In this document: positions 51,739-61,377 of the stretch, one piece after another | How the letters are laid out: each line of letters starts with the position of its first letter | Numbering within the stretch: position 1 is the stretch's first letter | NCBI RefSeq assembly: GCF_029029505.1 | Contig: NZ_JAKJSD010000016.1 | Span: 36,662-100,661 of the forward strand | Reading direction: 5' to 3' | DNA from: Ancylomarina sp. DW003 | Lineage (GTDB): Bacteria > Bacteroidota > Bacteroidia > Bacteroidales > Marinifilaceae | DNA length: 64,000 nt | Notes under the pieces: generated by a model | What the model saw: only the letters and a program-made list of their open reading frames with translations | What the model was told of the DNA's origin: nothing | The model's database searches: none | Position numbers and translations under genes: made by a program

Positions 51739-52974
51739 ATGTCTACAGAACTTATCCTGATACTTATTCTTGTTATACTGAGCTTAGATTTTCTTCTGGA
51801 GCGTATCCTCGATATTTTAAATCGAAGGAATTGGACGGCCCAAATACCAAAGGCACTTGAAGGAATTTACGATGAAGAAAAGTATGCCAAATCTCAGGCC
51901 TATGAAAAAGATAAGCATCGGATAGGACTCTTATCATCTGTTTTAAGTTTTGTTGTAACCATTTTAATGATAGCAGCAGGTGGATTTGCCTGGGTTGACG
52001 ATTTTGTACGCCTGTATTTTTCTCATCCAATAAGTATCGCTTTAAGCTTTTTTGCTTTTGTCATGCTTGGATCAGGTGTAATTAGCTTTCCATTTTCATA
52101 TTATTCAACTTTTGTTATTGAAGAAAGGTATGGTTTTAATCGAAGTACATTAAAACTATTTTTACTGGATACACTTAAAGGCGTTTTTATTTCGGCAATT
52201 ATAGGCGGCGGTCTTTTGGCACTTATTATTTGGATTTATACCATGACAACCACTAATTTTTGGTGGATGGCTTGGGCTTTGATCGCTTTCTTTATGGTAT
52301 TTATGAGTATGTTCTACTCATCTTTAATTGTACCCTTATTCAACAAACAGACTCGTTTGGAAGAAGGAGAGTTGAATACTGCAATTAGTGAGTTTGCCGA
52401 TAAGGTCGGATTTAAACTCGACAATATTTATGTCATGGATGGATCCAAACGTTCTTCAAAAGGGAATGCCTATTTTTCAGGCTTGGGGTCTCGTAAACGA
52501 ATTGTTTTATTCGATACTTTGATAAATGAATTGTCTACCGAAGAGATTGTTGCCGTTTTGGCTCACGAAATAGGCCATTATAAAAAGAAACATACTTTGA
52601 GTTCAATTATTTTGGGTCTTTTGCAAACAGGTATCATGTTCTATATTTTTTCATTATTGATTGGAAATACAAGCCTGTCAGAAGCTTTAGGAACGACAAA
52701 TCATAGCTTTCATTTGGGTTTAATAGCTTTTGGTATTTTATACTCACCAATTTCAACTTTCCTGGGCTTAGGAATGAATGTTTTATCCCGAAAGAATGAG
52801 TATGAAGCTGATGCATATGCAGCTGAGCATTATAATTCAGAAGCTTTAATGGGTGGTCTGAAAAAATTATCGGTTAGCTCATTGAGTAACCTGACACCTC
52901 ACCCGGCTTATGTGTTTTTCTATTATTCACACCCAACTTTATTGCAACGAATTAATGCGATGAATAACCTGTAA
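51739..52974 (+). CDS. M48 family zinc metalloprotease (Ste24/CAAX protease-like)
   Basis: The upstream-extended frame from 51685 adds an unlikely leader, so I start at the ATG at 51739 (MSTELILILILVIL, 411 residues). The protein has several transmembrane helices, and the Ste24-type FPFSYYSTFVIEERYGFNRST precedes the catalytic domain. The zinc site is VLAHEIGHYKKKH (HEIGH near residue 276), with the third ligand in NEYEADAYAAEHY (about residue 352). Ste24-like enzymes cleave membrane or signal peptides and help in membrane-protein quality control. It lies about 110 bases after the DUF6340 gene. Confidence 0.92.
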   Translation: MSTELILILILVILSLDFLLERILDILNRRNWTAQIPKALEGIYDEEKYAKSQAYEKDKHRIGLLSSVLSFVVTILMIAAGGFAWVDDFVRLYFSHPISIALSFFAFVMLGSGVISFPFSYYSTFVIEERYGFNRSTLKLFLLDTLKGVFISAIIGGGLLALIIWIYTMTTTNFWWMAWALIAFFMVFMSMFYSSLIVPLFNKQTRLEEGELNTAISEFADKVGFKLDNIYVMDGSKRSSKGNAYFSGLGSRKRIVLFDTLINELSTEEIVAVLAHEIGHYKKKHTLSSIILGLLQTGIMFYIFSLLIGNTSLSEALGTTNHSFHLGLIAFGILYSPISTFLGLGMNVLSRKNEYEADAYAAEHYNSEALMGGLKKLSVSSLSNLTPHPAYVFFYYSHPTLLQRINAMNNL

Positions 52975-53035
52975 GCTTGTCCCGGCAAAGCTTAAAAAAC
53001 AAGAAAATTTATAACCGACTATTTTATTTAAAATA

Positions 53036-54283
53036 ATGCAAGCAGAAATTATAACCATTGGAGACGAAATATTGATTGGACAAATTGTTGATACCAATTC
53101 AGCGTGGATGTCTAAGGAATTAAATGAAATTGGTATTTCGGTTAATCGCATCACGAGTATCTCGGATACAAAAGATGCTATTATTTCTTCTGTTGAAGAG
53201 GCAATGTCACGAGTTGATCTGGTGTTGATGACAGGTGGATTAGGTCCAACCAATGATGATATTACAAAGAAGACTTTGAGTGACTATTTTGCTTGTGAGT
53301 TAGTGCAAGATGACGGACTTTATGCAAAGATTGAAGAACGTTTATCTCGTTATAAGATTGGGATGAACAAATTTAATCGTGAGCAAGCTTTAGTTCCTAA
53401 TGGTGCTCGGATTATTCCTAATGATTTTGGATCTGCGCCCTGTATGTGGTTTTCCAGAGAGGAAAAACATGTTATTTCAATGCCAGGGGTTCCTTTCGAG
53501 ATGAAGAATATTATGCAATATCAAGTTTTACCAAAACTAAGTGAAGAGTTCGATTGCCCACATGTTTTGCACCAAACAGTTATGGTACAGGGCTTAGGAG
53601 AATCTGTTTTGGCTGAGATGCTTGAAGACTGGGAAACTGCTTTGCCCGAGGTAGTAAAGCTGGCTTATTTACCATCGCCAGGAGTCGTGCGATTACGTAT
53701 GAGCTTAATGGGGAATAGTGAGGCAGAATTGAAAGCTATTGTTGAAGAACAGCTAATTGGCTTAAAAACTATTTTAGGAGAGCGAATTTTTGCTTTTGAT
53801 GATGAAAAAATTGAACAGGTGATTGCAAACCTTCTTTTAGATAATAAGAAAACGGTGGCTACAGCCGAATCGTGTACTGGAGGGAATATGGCTCACATGC
53901 TTACTTCAATGGCAGGTAGTTCAGCCTATTTTAAAGGATCGGTTGTTGCTTATTCAAACGAGGTAAAAACAAATGTCTTAGGTGTTAGTGCTAACAGTTT
54001 GGAAGAATTTGGAGCCGTTAGCCAAGATGTTGTTGAGCAAATGGCTTCAGGTGTTATCAAAGCAATAGGAACAGATTATGGTATCGCAACCTCAGGCATT
54101 GCTGGTCCCGACGGTGGTACCGAAGAAAAACCAGTAGGAACGGTATGGATTGCCGTTGCTTCTAAAGATAAAGTCATTTCAGAAAAATTTACCTTCTCCA
54201 AAGAACGTGGTCGAAATATTAGAATGGCATCTATGGCAGGTTTTAATATGCTGCGAAAACTTATGTTGGAAGGAGAGGAATAA
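53036..54283 (+). CDS. cinA: CinA family protein (competence/damage-inducible)
   Basis: The 415-residue protein has an N-terminal molybdopterin-binding-like (MoCF) domain (about 1-170) with EIITIGDEILIGQIVDTNSAWM and MTGGLGPTNDDITKKTLS, plus PGVPFEMK. The C-terminal CinA domain (about 255-412) has VATAESCTGGNMAHMLTSMAGSSAYFKGSVVAYSN and TSGIAGPDGGTEEKPVGTVWI. The C-terminal domain deamidates nicotinamide mononucleotide (PncC activity) and the N-terminal one has ADP-ribose pyrophosphatase activity in characterised homologues. It starts 61 bases after the M48 gene. Confidence 0.94.
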   Translation: MQAEIITIGDEILIGQIVDTNSAWMSKELNEIGISVNRITSISDTKDAIISSVEEAMSRVDLVLMTGGLGPTNDDITKKTLSDYFACELVQDDGLYAKIEERLSRYKIGMNKFNREQALVPNGARIIPNDFGSAPCMWFSREEKHVISMPGVPFEMKNIMQYQVLPKLSEEFDCPHVLHQTVMVQGLGESVLAEMLEDWETALPEVVKLAYLPSPGVVRLRMSLMGNSEAELKAIVEEQLIGLKTILGERIFAFDDEKIEQVIANLLLDNKKTVATAESCTGGNMAHMLTSMAGSSAYFKGSVVAYSNEVKTNVLGVSANSLEEFGAVSQDVVEQMASGVIKAIGTDYGIATSGIAGPDGGTEEKPVGTVWIAVASKDKVISEKFTFSKERGRNIRMASMAGFNMLRKLMLEGEE

Positions 54284-54597
54284 TAAATATCAACATCTTA
54301 AAAGTCTGCACTTTCAATTTGATTAAGTTTACTTAGTGAATGTGCTCTGCCATATTTAACTTGATCACCCTCATATAGTAAGGGTGATCATCTGGAGATT
54401 AGGAAATATGAAGTTACAGTGTGGGGTGCCTGGTATTGAGAACTATTCAGAAAGGCTTTCATATATTATAAAGCCTTTTGTATTTGGTTTATAAATCTGT
54501 CTCATGTTTTAACTCTCATTCTTCTCCGTGTAATTCGTAAATGGAAACGAATCGATCTGTTAAGCTATTTCTTAGAAGCAGTCTCCGACTTCGACTT
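54284..54597. other. convergent intergenic region with two hairpins
   Basis: About 310 bases between cinA and the HupE/UreJ-like gene. They hold a perfect 10-bp inverted repeat (TGATCACCCT at 54362-54371, AGGGTGATCA at 54381-54390) without a T-run, and the cinA terminator listed separately. No coding frame is supported. Confidence 0.5.
54451..54480 (+). terminator. hairpin terminator of cinA
   Basis: Perfect 9-bp arms AAAGGCTTT (54451-54459) and AAAGCCTTT (54470-54478), followed by TGTATTTGG. The distance of about 170 bases from the cinA stop is long, so it may serve either convergent gene. Confidence 0.55.
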
Positions 54598-55146
54598 TTA
54601 GAAGTACATCATCAGTGCAACGCCCAAACCAAGACCTGCTAATACCAATGATATTTTGTGTTTATCGGTTTTGAAAAAGCTTAGCATAAGCGTACAGATA
54701 AGTAGACTTAAGAAGCTGATGATAAGGAAAGCCGAAAAACTACCCAAATTATAGCCTAGATAAGATAAAAATTTAAAACTTGTACCAAGTACTGCTTTGT
54801 AATGAAGACTAAGCACAAAGCCTTGCATAATGCCTATTAAAACAAAAATATTGTAGTGTACTGTGCTGATTTTATGACTAAATATACCATTTAGTGATAC
54901 AACTATTAGGCTGATAATTGCGAGTAGATTAATCGTAGCTTTAGTAAGACTAACAGCTTTAAATACCGCTAAGGATAGACCTAATAGTGAGCCGGAACAA
55001 AGGGCTAAAAGAATAAGAAGATAAGTTTTCCAATCTTTGAAACTAAAAAAGGCTCCTATAATAATAAGAAATAGAATTTGATGAATTGCTGAAAATTGAC
55101 ATAGGTGTCTGAAAGCGATTTCGAAGCTGTAAATTAGTTGATCCAT
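54598..55146 (-). CDS. HupE/UreJ-like membrane protein
   Basis: The 182-residue protein is almost wholly hydrophobic with about six transmembrane helices. Its N-terminal part, FEIAFRHLCQFSAIHQILFLIIIGAFFSFKDWKTYLLILLALCSG, follows the HupE/UreJ_2 pattern of Bacteroidota proteins. In those the His of FRHL and a second His (here AIHQIL) are kept and the second helix starts F-K-D-W-K. HupE/UreJ proteins are secondary nickel/cobalt transporters, but the Bacteroidota branch is not proven to carry metal, and no urease or hydrogenase genes are near. It lies 45 bases downstream of the thioesterase gene. Confidence 0.65.
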   Translation of the reverse strand: MDQLIYSFEIAFRHLCQFSAIHQILFLIIIGAFFSFKDWKTYLLILLALCSGSLLGLSLAVFKAVSLTKATINLLAIISLIVVSLNGIFSHKISTVHYNIFVLIGIMQGFVLSLHYKAVLGTSFKFLSYLGYNLGSFSAFLIISFLSLLICTLMLSFFKTDKHKISLVLAGLGLGVALMMYF

Positions 55147-55191
55147 ATTTTTATTTGATAATGAGAGGGTGGCTTAGTTAAGAAACTAGCC

Positions 55192-55947
55192 TTATGAGTT
55201 AATGTTATTAAAAATAATTCGGGCACGGCAGTTTTCCTTGCCTGTTGTTTTGCTTGTGATTTTACAGTTCATGTGATTTTCATCACTCAATTCCTGATAG
55301 ATTTGAATCTGCTCACCAAGTTTAAGTTCGTGGAGAAAATTAAGCTCTATTTCAGAAATTGGTTTCTCGGTTAAGATCTCGTGAGGAAATGCATCAATCA
55401 TCCATTTTAAATACTTTACATTGTTTACATGACGATTGATATCAATATCACTGTAGTGAATTTTTATTTCTTCAATAAGTTCAGCCTCTTGTGTTAGTGG
55501 AGTTAATTTCTCTAATTCTTCGTTGAAAACCTCGGTATGATGACCAATAGGCATATGTTTTACTGTGTCGTGAGGTCGAAGAGGCCTGTGTGTTTTTAAA
55601 TCGACTACCAACCAATAAGAACTAGCTAAAGCAATAATTTGATCATCCTTATCGAAAATACGAAAATCTCTTGCTCCAAACAGACCCTTAATCCCAGTAG
55701 GAAAAGTCTCAATTCGAATGGTCTCTTTCCATTTGGCAGGACGAATGATTTTAATTCTCATGCGTGATAAAACCCAGGCATGATTATTCTGGCTTAAATC
55801 ATGCAAGCCTTGTCCAACTTTATCAACATGATTACCTGCAATCTCTTGTAAGTAATTGCAAATACTTGTGAGTTTAGCATTTCCATGCCAATCGCTATCA
55901 AACGAACCTATTGTGAATTCTTGACTGTGTTTACTTAAATCTGTCAT
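55192..55947 (-). CDS. acyl-ACP thioesterase (FatA-like)
   Basis: The 251-residue protein has two tandem hotdog-fold halves. The N-terminal half includes SDWHGNAKLTSICNYLQEIAGNHVDKVG and WVLSRMRIKIIRPAKWKETIRIETFPTG. The C-terminal half has IHYSDIDINRHVNNVKYLKWMIDAFP (about 155-180), where the Asp-x-Asn-x-His set is the FatA/FatB catalytic site. It would release free fatty acids from acyl-ACP in the cytoplasm. It is 18 bases downstream of the Lnb-like gene on the same strand. Confidence 0.9.
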   Translation of the reverse strand: MTDLSKHSQEFTIGSFDSDWHGNAKLTSICNYLQEIAGNHVDKVGQGLHDLSQNNHAWVLSRMRIKIIRPAKWKETIRIETFPTGIKGLFGARDFRIFDKDDQIIALASSYWLVVDLKTHRPLRPHDTVKHMPIGHHTEVFNEELEKLTPLTQEAELIEEIKIHYSDIDINRHVNNVKYLKWMIDAFPHEILTEKPISEIELNFLHELKLGEQIQIYQELSDENHMNCKITSKTTGKENCRARIIFNNINS

Positions 55948-55965
55948 GTTAAATTCATTTTTCTG

Positions 55966-57141
55966 TTAAGAACGAGTTGCATTAAAAATCGATCGAATAA
56001 GAATTAAAACTACAAAAGGCAAAATCGTATAGGGCAAATTTTGTGGTAAAATAGGCCAAGTAGCTATTAATAATAGAATAAAAATTGAATGGTATTTAAA
56101 ATAGCTTTTAACCCAAGTTGGTCGGTTCTTTTTAAAAAGGACTGTGATTAAAGGTAAATGAATTGGTAAGGCCCAAAGAATATTAAAATTAGGTCGCATG
56201 GCCTGATGGTCGGTGAAAAACCAAAGAAAAAGTAGAACAAGACCAAATGAGGATGAGCTTCCAAAGACAAGTATATCGAACCAGGCAAATCTTTTTTTAT
56301 TTTTTAAGGAACTAATCGTTAATAGTAAGCCAATAAAAGCAATAAGTCCAAAAATGAATAGAGGATGCAAGTACCATGGCGTGGACTTTTGTTGAGCCAT
56401 TTCGCTTAGAATCACATTTTCTTTACTTACGAGTTTTTTTGTGTTGCCATCTTGAGTAATAAGTGTGTTGTCAAATCCTGATTTTAAGAAATCAGGTAGA
56501 AACATCTCCTGGTAGTTTGTGGCTGTAATATCGCAAGGTTGGCTTAATGCTAAATGAATACCCGTATAAATCCAAGGTGTTTCTTTCATATAAAGGTTAA
56601 GCAGATCGCGAAAACTTCGTTCATTTTCTAAATCAGCATCTTTAAATTCAACTTGGCCTGCGATTTCTTTTTCAAGAATGTCTCTAATAAGGGTAGAGCA
56701 GTTGTTGAATAAAAAATCGTAATAATAATATCGGTTTTCAGGACGGTAGTTTTCCCAAAGAGCCTTAATTAATTTTTGTTTTGATTCTGAGCTTAAATTT
56801 AGTTCTTGTTCTTTAACCCAGCGTTTATCTCTTTTGTATGCCTTTTTAAAATCCTTGAAGTAATTGACTGTGAGGTTGTATTTTAGTTTGCCACGTACGA
56901 ATTTAGAATAGAAATTAGGTGTGTTAAAATCGAAGTTGCCGTAATTGAATACCACATCCATATTTCTCGAAGGATCTTGTAATCTTATGGCAGAATGTCC
57001 GAATAACGAATAAAGATCTAATCCCGGGGAACAAGTAAGAATACTAATTTTTATTTCATTATTAGCTTCCTGAGCTTGCACTTGACTTATCGAACCGATA
57101 AGAGTGAGATTAAAAAATAGAAGAATAAGTAGGTGTCGCAT
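55966..57141 (-). CDS. DUF4105/Lnb-like lipoprotein N-acyltransferase
   Basis: The 391-residue protein has a signal peptide (about 1-23). A periplasmic Lnb_N (DUF4105) domain (about 28-200) follows with ISILTCSPGLDLYSLFGHSAIRL and YYYYDFLFNNCSTLIRDIL; the His of GHSAIRL and the Cys of NNCST are the most likely catalytic pair. About five transmembrane helices make up residues 255-390. Lnb of Bacteroides N-acylates outer-membrane lipoproteins in place of Lnt. The same assignment here is by family resemblance. It lies upstream of the acyl-ACP thioesterase gene. Confidence 0.8.
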   Translation of the reverse strand: MRHLLILLFFNLTLIGSISQVQAQEANNEIKISILTCSPGLDLYSLFGHSAIRLQDPSRNMDVVFNYGNFDFNTPNFYSKFVRGKLKYNLTVNYFKDFKKAYKRDKRWVKEQELNLSSESKQKLIKALWENYRPENRYYYYDFLFNNCSTLIRDILEKEIAGQVEFKDADLENERSFRDLLNLYMKETPWIYTGIHLALSQPCDITATNYQEMFLPDFLKSGFDNTLITQDGNTKKLVSKENVILSEMAQQKSTPWYLHPLFIFGLIAFIGLLLTISSLKNKKRFAWFDILVFGSSSSFGLVLLFLWFFTDHQAMRPNFNILWALPIHLPLITVLFKKNRPTWVKSYFKYHSIFILLLIATWPILPQNLPYTILPFVVLILIRSIFNATRS

Positions 57142-57303
57142 AGTTTTGTATTATTTCTCCTCGAAGATAATGATTTTTGTAGCTAGGGTGTTAAATAGAC
57201 ACAATAGAAGATCAATTCTTTTTATTCAATATGAATTTGATAAAATAAAAACTGCCCTATTTTTTATGAATAGGGCAGTCCGGTATTTATAATAAGCTAT
57301 GTA

Positions 57304-57948
57304 TTATCTCATATCAATAACTTCTACATTTGGATTTGCTGTTTGATCGAATACAAAATCAGAATCACTAAATTCAAGATTAGGTTCAAATTTTTTGATT
57401 TTAATGGTGATATTGTTACCATCTTTTCCGATAGATACCAATGATTTCATCTCTAAACTCTTTGTGTCTATGTGAAGCCTTATGCGTGAAAAAGGTCGTT
57501 CTTCATCTAAAGGAAATAGATCAATAACATGAAAAGTTCCTTTTGGAGTATTTTGTTCTTCAACATAGCTAAACTTAAAACCTGTCTCGTATAGATTGAA
57601 AATTTGTGTTGGATTTAAGCCAGCTTCTTCGTCTTCTTCATCTGGTTCTTTAATATTTACTTCTTCAGCATCCACTAAATGTTGGTAAATAGTCTTACCA
57701 TCAAAATAAGTGTATACATCCATTAAGTATAAACGGTATTTGTTGCCTTTTAGAATGATGTTTCCCTCTGAACTTTCATGAACATCTTCCTCTGCATTGT
57801 CCATATTAAAAGTGAATTCAGCTTTTACGCTGGAATGCTCTTTATTCATGGCAGAAACCTTGTCTAAAATTACTTTTGCCTTATTTTCTTGAGCAGAAAG
57901 ATTTAAACTTAATAGTGAGATGATTAATAGTGAAATATACTTTGTCAT
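57304..57948 (-). CDS. lolA: outer-membrane lipoprotein carrier LolA-like protein
   Basis: The 214-residue periplasmic protein has a signal peptide ending near SLNLSAQ. The LolA half-barrel pattern follows: AKVILDKVSAMNKEHSSVKAEFTFNM, EGNIILKGNKYRLYLMDVYTYFDGKTIYQHLVDAEEVNI and RIRLHIDTKSLEMKSLVSIGKDGNNITIKIKKFEPN. LolA escorts lipoproteins across the periplasm. It lies 75 bases after the ftsK stop on the same strand, the same ftsK-lolA order as in E. coli. An acidic stretch (PDEEDEEAG, about 100-108) is an insertion not seen in short LolA proteins. Confidence 0.85.
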   Translation of the reverse strand: MTKYISLLIISLLSLNLSAQENKAKVILDKVSAMNKEHSSVKAEFTFNMDNAEEDVHESSEGNIILKGNKYRLYLMDVYTYFDGKTIYQHLVDAEEVNIKEPDEEDEEAGLNPTQIFNLYETGFKFSYVEEQNTPKGTFHVIDLFPLDEERPFSRIRLHIDTKSLEMKSLVSIGKDGNNITIKIKKFEPNLEFSDSDFVFDQTANPNVEVIDMR

Positions 57949-58023
57949 ATTCTTAATGTTTATTCTTTTTAATGGATTCGAAATATTTTGTAATGTCTTT
58001 CCTTATTCAATTATTATGCCAAT

Positions 58024-60471
58024 TTAAACCAATATATCAGATAATAATTTTTCTAATGAATATTCATCTGATACCAAAACCTGACGAGCCTTACTTCCTT
58101 CGAATGGACCAACAATACCAGCAGCTTCAAGTTGATCGACTATACGACCGGCACGATTATAGCCAATAGAAAAACGACGTTGAATAGCAGATGTAGAACC
58201 TTGTTGAGATCCAACAACCAAGCGTGCAGCTTCTTCAAATAATGCATCTCGTTTTTGTAAATCGATATCCGCGGTATTTTCACTGGTTTCAGCAACAAAT
58301 TCAGGTAGCATTAGGGCTGTAGGATAAGCTTGCTGCTTTTGAATGTACTCGGTAAGCATTTCGACTTCTGGCGTATCAACAAAAGCACACTGTACACGCA
58401 CCAGATCACTACCTACTGATATCAGCATATCACCTCGACCAATAAGCTGGTTAGCACCAGGGCTATCAAGGATAGTTCGTGAGTCAATCATTGAGGCAAC
58501 CTTAAAGGCTATACGTGCAGGGAAATTGGCTTTAATTACACCTGTAATAATATTTGTTGATGGACGCTGAGTGGCTATAATCATATGAATACCAATAGCA
58601 CGAGCAAGTTGTGCGATACGCGCAATTGGCGTTTCAACTTCCTTACCGGCCGTCATAATCAAATCGGCAAACTCATCGATGATTACAACAATATAAGGTA
58701 AGTAGCGATGCCCATTTTCAGGATTCAACTTACGAGTAACAAATTTCTTATTGTATTCTATGATGTTACGTGCATGAGCTTTTTTGAGCAAATCGTAACG
58801 TGCATCCATCTCAACACAAAGAGAATTTAAAGTTGCAATTACCTTATGAATATCTGTAATAATTGCTTCTTCTTCTTCAGGGAGTTTCGCTAAGAAATGT
58901 TTCTCAATAGTTGAATAGATGTTTAGTTCAACCTTTTTAGGGTCAATTAATACAAACTTAAGTTGCGATGGATGTTTCTTGTAAAGTAGCGAGGTAATAA
59001 TCGCATTTAAACCAACAGATTTACCTTGACCAGTGGCACCAGCAACGAGCAAGTGAGGCATTTTTGCAAGATCGAGCGTATAAGTTTCGTTGGATATGGT
59101 TTTACCCATGGCTACAGGTAGGGCATACTTCGACTCCTGAAACTTCTTTGATGCGATAATGTTCTTCATTGAAACAATTTCCGGAGTTCTGTTAGGTACC
59201 TCAATACCAATAGTTCCTCTACCAGGAATTGGAGCAATAATACGAATACCCAGAGCCGCTAAACTTAAAGCGATATCGTCTTCCAGGTTTTTAATTTTTG
59301 AGATACGAACACCAGGTGCTGGTACTATCTCATATAGTGTTACTGTAGGGCCAATTGTTGCTTTTATTTGTGTAATCTCAATTTTGTAGTTACGAAGTGT
59401 ATCTACAATTTTGATCTTATTACTTTCTAATTCTTCTTTACTAACTTCCGAGTTATGGAGATGGTGATCCTCTAATAAATCAAGAGTTGGGTATTTATAG
59501 TTGGATAAATCAAGGGTGGGATCAAAATCTTCCATTGGTGTGTGATTTATCTTCACGCTCTCCTCTTTAATACGAGTTGTTTCGATAGTTAGTTCAACAT
59601 CTTCATCATCAGGTTTTTTATCTTCAGAAGGAGTTGTTGAGTCTATATCTAACTCAATTTCATTCGTGTCGTCTTGTGGGAGTTCTGTTTTTTGTTCTGG
59701 AATAAACTCTTCTTCCAATTCAATTGATAAGTCATCATTTGTGTTTTCTACGTTATGGGCTTCCTCATCAATCAATTCATTTCTGGAAATGGAATTTTCT
59801 TCAATAAGGTCACTTTCATAATCCTCCTCATCAAGTTCGAGGTCATCTGTTTCTGGTTTCTCTTTCTTTTTAAATGGCTTTTTCATATGACTAACTGCAT
59901 TGTTAAATCCGAAAGCAACTAAAGAAAAGAAACAAATAATGATGACAAATAGTGTTCCCACATTTCCAATAAGAGAAATTAACCATTCACTAATGAAATA
60001 ACCATGAGCTCCACCAAGATATAGAAAACTAGTACTAGCTGAATCAACAAAAAGGAATGCTAAGAGAACAGAACACCAAATGCTAAATAATAATGTATAT
60101 AGTAAGCTCTTTTTAAGGGATTGTATTTTAATTCCGAATAAGCGAATCGACAATACAGTGAGGATATATAATATTGAACAAGCTGCAATGCCAAAACCTT
60201 TGTTTATTAATAGGTTCGAAAGAAAAGCTCCTGTTTTTCCTGTCCAATTTTCGACACGAATACCCGAATCGGCAAGAAGTTCCAGTAGGCGAATGTCTAA
60301 TTTTGATTGGTCAGCTCCTCCTGTGAAAAAGAATGAAACAAATGCTAACCCAAGATATATTGTAAATAAACTAGAGCTTATTCCAAGGATGAATCGAAAA
60401 CGCTCATCGCTTAAAAAAGAAGGTTTTGTAAACCATTTCTTTTTCGTTTTTGTATTCTTTTTTTTTGCCAT
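58024..60471 (-). CDS. ftsK: DNA translocase FtsK
   Basis: The 815-residue protein has four N-terminal transmembrane helices (about 28-190) and an acidic linker (about 200-310). The motor domain contains the FtsK alpha/beta parts (SNYKYPTLDLL, IKATIGPTVTLYEIVPAPGVRISKIKNLEDDIALSLAALGIRI), Walker A GATGQGKSVG (about 478-487) and Walker B IVVIIDEFADLIM. The C-terminal gamma domain (about 750-815) with SAIQRRFSIGYNRAGRIVDQLEAAGIVG reads the polarity sequences. It pumps DNA at the division septum and activates XerCD recombination. The linker is short compared with E. coli FtsK, as usual in this phylum. Confidence 0.96.
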   Translation of the reverse strand: MAKKKNTKTKKKWFTKPSFLSDERFRFILGISSSLFTIYLGLAFVSFFFTGGADQSKLDIRLLELLADSGIRVENWTGKTGAFLSNLLINKGFGIAACSILYILTVLSIRLFGIKIQSLKKSLLYTLLFSIWCSVLLAFLFVDSASTSFLYLGGAHGYFISEWLISLIGNVGTLFVIIICFFSLVAFGFNNAVSHMKKPFKKKEKPETDDLELDEEDYESDLIEENSISRNELIDEEAHNVENTNDDLSIELEEEFIPEQKTELPQDDTNEIELDIDSTTPSEDKKPDDEDVELTIETTRIKEESVKINHTPMEDFDPTLDLSNYKYPTLDLLEDHHLHNSEVSKEELESNKIKIVDTLRNYKIEITQIKATIGPTVTLYEIVPAPGVRISKIKNLEDDIALSLAALGIRIIAPIPGRGTIGIEVPNRTPEIVSMKNIIASKKFQESKYALPVAMGKTISNETYTLDLAKMPHLLVAGATGQGKSVGLNAIITSLLYKKHPSQLKFVLIDPKKVELNIYSTIEKHFLAKLPEEEEAIITDIHKVIATLNSLCVEMDARYDLLKKAHARNIIEYNKKFVTRKLNPENGHRYLPYIVVIIDEFADLIMTAGKEVETPIARIAQLARAIGIHMIIATQRPSTNIITGVIKANFPARIAFKVASMIDSRTILDSPGANQLIGRGDMLISVGSDLVRVQCAFVDTPEVEMLTEYIQKQQAYPTALMLPEFVAETSENTADIDLQKRDALFEEAARLVVGSQQGSTSAIQRRFSIGYNRAGRIVDQLEAAGIVGPFEGSKARQVLVSDEYSLEKLLSDILV

Positions 60472-60699
60472 TGAATATGTTTTTCCTGCGTATAATCTGA
60501 TGTGAAAGTAATAAAAATAGGGCGTAATTCCACAAGATTATAAACGGAGATATTCCATGTTTATTCTATCTCTTTAGAAATTAAAGAGAATAATTTTTGT
60601 TAAAAAAGGAATGGAAGCAGGTCGTAATTCAACTTTATCGAGTCTCCTTATTCAATTGTTAAGGTTTGGGTGGATGTGTTAAGCTTTGAATCGGCTTTA

Positions 60700-61377
60700 T
60701 TATTTGAAATTTAGAACGTATTTCAGAATTGTTTTCGCATCGGTTTTAACGTAGTCAGCTGGAATTTTGAATTCATCAGTGTGTACCGGTGTCATACAAA
60801 CTTCTTGTGCGGAAAATTTAGCTTTTATTTTGTTCATAGTTGTTTCAAACTCAAGAAGAACACCATCAATCTTACTGAAAGGTGTGTTTCTGTTTGGATT
60901 TTCAACGTATATATCTTGTGTATAATAAACGTCTATTGGTTCAGGAAGTTCTTTTATATAAACTCTGGCCAACTTGCATTTATAACCTGCAATAATTTTA
61001 TCAGTTTCGAGATATTTAATATTAGTTGCCAGTTTGTGATTATATATAAAAGGAACTTCATCACTGGCAAATTGATAGTTCATTTTGTTATTAAGAATCT
61101 TAAAGAGTAGTGAACTATTAGGTTCATTTATTTTTGAAATAAATTTCGTGCTGAAAAAACCTAAGTAGCCTTCAGATAAAACGGATATATTATTGTCTTT
61201 GAATTTATATTCAACTTGAGTTGGAAGTAATGAAACAATAGGGTTAGCATCTTGGTTGGCTTCGTAGCTAACTTTATAAGTAATGATACCTTCAGCATCT
61301 CCTTTCTTTTTCTCTGGTTTGTTCGAGCAAGAGATGAAAATATGTAAGATGATTATTATAAGGGTAGTATGCTTCAT
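60700..61377 (-). CDS. hypothetical lipoprotein (DUF4412-like)
   Basis: The 225-residue protein has a lipoprotein signal ending HIFISC (Cys17). The mature part is beta-rich: GIITYKVSYEANQ, VEYKFKDNNISVLSEGYLGFFST, KIIAGYKCKLARVYIKELPEPIDVYYTQDIYVENPNRNTPFSKIDGVLLEFE. The Y-K-C-K-x-A strand followed by a Y-T-x-D segment recalls DUF4412/GLPGLI-type envelope proteins, but the match is not certain. It stands alone between ftsK and arcC, more than 200 bases from both, so no partner can be suggested. Confidence 0.6.
   Translation of the reverse strand: MKHTTLIIIILHIFISCSNKPEKKKGDAEGIITYKVSYEANQDANPIVSLLPTQVEYKFKDNNISVLSEGYLGFFSTKFISKINEPNSSLLFKILNNKMNYQFASDEVPFIYNHKLATNIKYLETDKIIAGYKCKLARVYIKELPEPIDVYYTQDIYVENPNRNTPFSKIDGVLLEFETTMNKIKAKFSAQEVCMTPVHTDEFKIPADYVKTDAKTILKYVLNFK

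Noticed and set aside
54362..54390. Terminator of cinA at the first inverted repeat
   Set aside because: The perfect 10-bp stem is not followed by a T-run; the second hairpin at 54451-54480 is the better terminator.
54598..55146. Nickel transporter of a urease or hydrogenase system
   Set aside because: Only the general HupE/UreJ pattern is seen, and no urease or hydrogenase gene is present in the window.
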